A DNA stretch of 38,262 nucleotides, taken from contig JAHDVP010000047.1 in NCBI GenBank assembly GCA_023384575.1, positions 1 through 38,262 on the forward strand, written 5' to 3'. The notes under the pieces are model-generated. The model did no database searches and was not told where the DNA came from. It was given only the letters and a program-made list of their open reading frames with translations. This document shows, piece by piece, positions 34,952 to 38,262 of the stretch. The DNA comes from Acidobacteriota bacterium (lineage in GTDB: Bacteria; Acidobacteriota; Vicinamibacteria; Vicinamibacterales; JAFNAJ01). The position numbers were made by a program, and so were the translations under genes. Every line of letters begins with the position of its first letter. Positions within the stretch are counted from its first letter, which is position 1.

Positions 34952-36139
34952 ATGGAGACCGCCGCTCGCCCCATGCCGTTTCGCCCAGAACTCGTGGACG
35001 CGACCTCGTCCGGGTCGCCCGCGCCGAGCTCCGCACGCGCCCTGGTCGTCACCGCCACCTACGCGCTGTCGGAAGCCGGCCGGAAGGCCTCGCTCCTCGC
35101 GGGCGGCGACGGGCACACGGTGCAGCAGCTCGACCTCCACGTGCCCGCCAACCGCTTGCACCTCGTCCACGTCAATGGCCGGGGGCGCGCGCAGCTCAAG
35201 CTCCGTCCCCGTTTCGACTTCACTTCCGAACAGCGCCTCGTCCGCATCGACGCGCTGCCGGTGTACGACAGCCCGCCCGCCGCCGACGACCTGCTTCGAG
35301 ATGCGGCGCGGAACCATCAACTCGAGCAGGCCTACCACGCAGAACGGACCGCCACGCGCGCGAAGCGCGCGGAAGCCGAGCGGGCCCGTCGAACCGAACT
35401 GGCCACGGCCTTCCTGAGCGACGAGACGCAACGGGCCGTCGTGCACCCGGCCCCCTCGCCCACGCGCTGCTACCTGGCTACACGCTTTGGCCGGATGCGA
35501 TTCGACGTCGACACCGACGAAGGGCCCGCCCGTGACGTCCCGCGCGAGGCCCTGCGTCGCTTTCGCGCCGACGTCAACGAGGCGAAGGCCCGCCGGGCCC
35601 GCGAGCGCGCCGAGCACCTCCGGATTCACGACGAGCGCCGGTCCGCCACGGCCGCGTGGGTGGCCGCGCACGGGACCGCCGACCAGCAGGCCCGCCTCGA
35701 GGCGGGGCTGCTGCCGATGGCGGAAGTCGTCGAGGCCATGGCCGACGAGGCGTTTCGCCCCCTGGCCGACCGCCCCCGGTACAGGCGAGACGGCCAGGCC
35801 CTGATGCAGGCACACGTCCAGCAGTGGATCGGGCAACCGGTCGACGTGGCGCCCGCCGACTTCACGGTGATCGGCCACCCGGCCCGGTCGGCCACGAGCC
35901 GACAGTGGGCCATCCTCCAGGCGTTCAAGGCCGTCGTCCCCGATGCCGTCGTTCACCTCCATTGCCGCGAGTTCACCTGGACACGCGACCGCGCCGTGCC
36001 TCGACTCACCCGACTGACGGTCGTCGTCACGAAGAAGGTCGGGGCGATGACGTTGAGACGTGAGTACCTCCTGCCAGACGCGGAGGACCACGTCGCGGAG
36101 GGCGTCGACGCCACAGGAGCCGTCATGACGGACGTGTAG
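34952..36139 (+). CDS. Hypothetical protein of mobile elements
   Basis: 395 aa, cytosolic, no known family. Visible parts: a small beta-rich N-terminal domain (TATYALSEAGRKASLLAGGDGHTVQQL, LHVPANRLHLVHVNGRGRAQLKLRP), a long Arg/Glu/Ala coiled coil at about 110-235 (HNQ...RAKRAEAERARR, NEAKARRARERAEHL), and a C-terminal alpha-beta domain with basic patches (CREFTWTRDRAVPRLTRLTVVVTKKVG). It may bind nucleic acid. ATG at 34952 with AAAGGACCGAGGAC upstream. Runs in the same direction and style as its neighbours. Confidence 0.72.
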   Translation: METAARPMPFRPELVDATSSGSPAPSSARALVVTATYALSEAGRKASLLAGGDGHTVQQLDLHVPANRLHLVHVNGRGRAQLKLRPRFDFTSEQRLVRIDALPVYDSPPAADDLLRDAARNHQLEQAYHAERTATRAKRAEAERARRTELATAFLSDETQRAVVHPAPSPTRCYLATRFGRMRFDVDTDEGPARDVPREALRRFRADVNEAKARRARERAEHLRIHDERRSATAAWVAAHGTADQQARLEAGLLPMAEVVEAMADEAFRPLADRPRYRRDGQALMQAHVQQWIGQPVDVAPADFTVIGHPARSATSRQWAILQAFKAVVPDAVVHLHCREFTWTRDRAVPRLTRLTVVVTKKVGAMTLRREYLLPDAEDHVAEGVDATGAVMTDV

Positions 36140-36255
36140 CGCGCCGACGTCCAGCCTCTCCCTTGTGGCCATCCTGGCCACCCCTCCACGCATCGTTCAG
36201 CGACGTGGAGACGTTCCTCGCGCAGTTGCCCTCAGGGCACGGAAAGGAGCACACG

Positions 36256-37362
36256 ATGCAGAGTACAGGTGTCTCTGCGGTCACGGCGTACACCGCGCAC
36301 CGGGAGTGGGCCACACGGCCGCCCGACGAGCGGTTCGCCAGCGTCTCGGCCCTCTACGACGCGGCGCACCTCCGGCGCGCACGCACCGAAGAGCGCGAGG
36401 TCGAGACGCACCAGTTCCGCACCGAGGCGGAAACCGACCACGCCCTCGTGGTGCGCGAGGCCTCGGGTCGGACCGCCAGGCTGACCCACTGGAGCTTCGA
36501 GCAGCTCGCCGCCATCGCCGGCGCGCCGCCGAAGTACCTCCGGACACTGCCGGCGTCGATCGCGTCGAGCGCGCTCAACGTCGGGCTGCAACGGCAGCGG
36601 CGCGACGGGCATCAGCTCTTCGCCGAGCGCACCGCGCCGTGGACCGTGCACGCGATCACCTCGCAGAGGTACGCGCGGGTCCACCACGACGAGCTCGCCG
36701 CGCAGGTGCTCGACCTCATGGCCGACCGCCCCGCGTGGCATCTTCCGCTCGGCTACAAGGACGGCGTGTATGGCGCCGAGCTGGTTCCCTCCGGCGCCTA
36801 CCTGGGAGACCGAGACATGTTCCTGATGCTGGTGGACGGCCACCGCGATCTCGACGACCCGACCGATCGCTCGCACGCTGGGATGTTCCGCGGGTTCATC
36901 ATCCGGAACAGCGACGTCGGTGCCGCCGCCCTGACCCTGGATCTGTTCCTCTACCGCATGGTGTGCGGCAACAACATCATCTGGGGCTTCCAGCACGTGG
37001 CCGGCTTCCGGCGCCGGCACGTGGGCGCGTCGATTCACGAGGCCTGGGCGGACTCACTCGGGTCGGTGCGACAGGCTCTCGACGCGAGCCTCGCCGACGA
37101 TCGCACCGTGATCCTCCGGGCGACGACCCAGGAGCTCGGTCCGACGCGCGAAGCGGTGCTCGACGCGGTCGGCACGCGACTCGATCTGTCGCGCAAGCAG
37201 GCCGCCGACGCCTACGGACTCGCGGAGCAGTTCGAGGCCAACCCGCGGTCCATCTGGGGCTACGTGCAGGGACTGACGCGGCTCAGTCAGCACACGCCCT
37301 GGCAGGACCATCGCTTCGCCCTCGATCGTGCCGCCAGCCGTCTGCTGACCTCGGTCCACTGA
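36256..37362 (+). CDS. DUF932 domain protein (phage/plasmid-type)
   Basis: 368 aa of the DUF932 family, found on phages, plasmids and integrative elements; function unknown. Typical segments: WSFEQLAAIAGAPPKYLRTLP, TSQRYARVHHDELAAQVLDLM, GAELVPSGAYLGDRDMFLMLVDG, FRGFIIRNSDVGAAALTLDLFLYRMVCGNNIIWG and a C-terminal helical part. GGAAAGGAG precedes the ATG at 36256; an in-frame start at 36163 adds unrelated residues. It is the best marker that this end of the window is mobile DNA. Confidence 0.88.
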   Translation: MQSTGVSAVTAYTAHREWATRPPDERFASVSALYDAAHLRRARTEEREVETHQFRTEAETDHALVVREASGRTARLTHWSFEQLAAIAGAPPKYLRTLPASIASSALNVGLQRQRRDGHQLFAERTAPWTVHAITSQRYARVHHDELAAQVLDLMADRPAWHLPLGYKDGVYGAELVPSGAYLGDRDMFLMLVDGHRDLDDPTDRSHAGMFRGFIIRNSDVGAAALTLDLFLYRMVCGNNIIWGFQHVAGFRRRHVGASIHEAWADSLGSVRQALDASLADDRTVILRATTQELGPTREAVLDAVGTRLDLSRKQAADAYGLAEQFEANPRSIWGYVQGLTRLSQHTPWQDHRFALDRAASRLLTSVH

Positions 37363-37517
37363 CCAGGTCCTGTCGCGCGGGTTCAGCCCCGCGACACCTT
37401 CCCCGGCATTCCGTGCGGGTGTGGGCACAGCCCCTCCCGTTCCATTGCACGACGTGCTCCGCGCGGTCTGCGCCAGCTCCGCTGACGGCAGGGGTAAGCG
37501 ACGTGCGGCACGGACCA

Positions 37518-37551
37518 GGCGCGAGGTTCGCCCGTGGGCGGGCCTCGCGCC
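37518..37551. repeat. Two-tier perfect hairpin
   Basis: Outer stem 9 bp (GGCGCGAGG with CCTCGCGCC), inner stem 5 bp (CGCCC with GGGCG) and a two-base loop. No T run follows on either strand, so it is not a classical intrinsic terminator. Confidence 0.6.
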
Positions 37552-37636
37552 GCTCTCAACGGATAGGGCACCGATGACCGAATCGCCATACCGCCACCGG
37601 GCCATCACGACGGGCATGGTCGGGCTCGCGTCGGGT

Positions 37637-37694
37637 TCGTCAAGGGTCTCCGCTGCGCTTCGACCGCGCGCCGCGCGGCTGGCGCCCTTGACGA
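37637..37694. repeat. Long inverted repeat with inner hairpin
   Basis: Perfect 10-bp arms TCGTCAAGGG and CCCTTGACGA with a 38-base interior that itself folds (CCGCGCG/CGCGCGG, one-base loop). GGGTCTC/GAGACCC extends or offsets the arms on the outer right side. Confidence 0.55.
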
Positions 37695-37799
37695 GACCCT
37701 CCGTCGGGCCCGGTCTCGGCACTTACGTGATGGCCCGGGACGCGAATGGTCCGTCGGGTATCGCCCTCAGGGAACACGGACCAAGGAAGGACACCACCC

Positions 37800-38183
37800 A
37801 TGACCACCACGTCGATCACACCCAGCATCGGGGTGACGATCGGCCGGCAGACGCGCCTCTACTACGCGTTCATCACCACGGCGTCCGCCGCGCTCGATGC
37901 GCCGTCCACCGTGACGCTCTACGCGGCCGCGCTCGCGGACGTGTCGGGCCTCGCGACGGACGAGATCGTGCTCGGCACGCACCGACCCACGGCGCCCGCG
38001 CGGCTCGTCCTCGTGGACGCCACCGAGCTCGCCTGGCAGCGGCGACGCTATCGGGAGAAGAACCACCTCTTCGCCGACGCCGATCCCGTGCTGCTCGGGG
38101 CGAACACCCTGCAGCACTGGCTCTGGCAACGCCTCGGCGCGCCGGCCGCGACGGACGGGCACGCGCACGCGGCGTTCGCCTGA
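37800..38183 (+). CDS. Hypothetical protein of mobile elements
   Basis: 127 aa, soluble. Starts MTTTSITPSIGVTIGRQTRLYYAFITT, continues with a beta-rich middle (VTLYAAALADVSG) and a helical end (NTLQHWLWQRLGAP). No family recognised. AAGGAAGG stands before the ATG at 37800. Same strand and ribosome-site style as the flanking genes, so probably one module. Confidence 0.68.
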   Translation: MTTTSITPSIGVTIGRQTRLYYAFITTASAALDAPSTVTLYAAALADVSGLATDEIVLGTHRPTAPARLVLVDATELAWQRRRYREKNHLFADADPVLLGANTLQHWLWQRLGAPAATDGHAHAAFA

Positions 38184-38221
38184 AGCCCCGTTCGAGACAC
38201 GCGACCATGAAGGAGCACACC

Positions 38222-38262
38222 ATGACGACGACCATCAAGATCATCCGCAACGACCGCGCGGT
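38222..38262 (+). CDS. Start of a gene cut by the window end
   Basis: ATG at 38222 with AAGGAG seven bases upstream, then thirteen codons without a stop (MTTTIKIIRNDRA). Too short to identify. Confidence 0.5.
   Translation, partial: MTTTIKIIRNDRA

Larger units (their letters stand above)
37363..37799. other. Structured intergenic region with strong hairpins
   Basis: 437 bp without a convincing gene. Three strong inverted repeats: TGTCGCG/CGCGACA (37371-37377, 37390-37396); a two-tier stem GGCGCGAGG/CCTCGCGCC (37518-37526, 37543-37551) enclosing CGCCC/GGGCG; and TCGTCAAGGG/CCCTTGACGA (37637-37646, 37685-37694) around CCGCGCG/CGCGCGG. The first may end the DUF932 transcript. The others may be a structured RNA or a site for element replication or transfer. 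Confidence 0.55.

Noticed and set aside
34115-36193. Long minus-strand frame over the element genes
   Set aside because: Crosses several gene borders and intergenic regions, Gly/Arg-rich, no ribosome site; the plus-strand genes have good ones.

Overview
The window is GC-rich, densely coded bacterial DNA from a diderm: it carries TolC-type outer-membrane factors, beta-barrel proteins and periplasmic adaptors. The Ser/Thr kinase fused to a TolB-like domain and TPRs, the small winged-helix-like protein and the DUF6448 protein are combinations I associate with Acidobacteriota (Vicinamibacteria-like). That assignment is an inference; there is no rRNA or marker gene here to prove it.

Left part (1-12180, all minus strand): a TetR-controlled exporter locus. 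Read in the direction of transcription it runs TetR, DUF6448 protein, small wHTH-like protein, exported hypothetical, beta-barrel protein, HlyD adaptor, two ABC ATPases, two ABC-2 permeases, TolC, and a Ser/Thr kinase-TPR protein whose start overlaps the tolC stop. The YbhG-F-S-R-like pump is complete from inner to outer membrane. Three copies of one palindrome (GTGAA-N6-TTCAC) lie before tetR, before the DUF6448 gene and before the beta-barrel gene, which points to one TetR regulon.

Mercury-type block (12350-13853, minus): MerR with the three Hg-binding cysteines at canonical spacing leads a compact operon with a MerC-like membrane protein (fused to a thioredoxin-like domain) and a small CPAC thioredoxin-like protein. 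A mer-type operator/promoter precedes merR. No mercuric reductase is visible. A methyltransferase gene (14207-14860, plus) stands alone beyond it.

Periplasmic and metal-handling genes (15128-21248): on the minus strand a Met/His-rich exported protein, a beta-barrel protein, a membrane-anchored c-type cytochrome and a DUF5666-like protein; on the plus strand a Cys-rich exported protein, then a DUF2318 Fe-S/metal-like protein with a MacB-type ABC permease and ATPase.

Copper block (21261-34262): a two-component pair (membrane histidine kinase plus NtrC-type sigma-54 activator, minus strand) is divergent from a CusCBA-like RND operon (plus strand). The operon continues with an exported protein made of two repeated domains, a second histidine kinase that has lost its ATP-binding N-box, and a CopB-type P1B ATPase. 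A near-perfect sigma-54 promoter lies before the Cus operon. Two further sigma-54-like elements sit in the 17.8-18.2 kb divergent region, and both regions contain a similar TTTCAG...CTGAA inverted repeat. The simplest reading is one NtrC-type copper/silver regulon covering both regions.

Right end (34475-38262, plus): four complete genes and one cut gene of the kind found on plasmids and integrative elements (one has a DUF932 domain), each with a strong ribosome-binding site, and one 437-bp gap full of strong hairpins. This looks like the edge of a mobile element carrying, or next to, the metal-resistance island. No tRNA, rRNA, CRISPR array or transposase was found.
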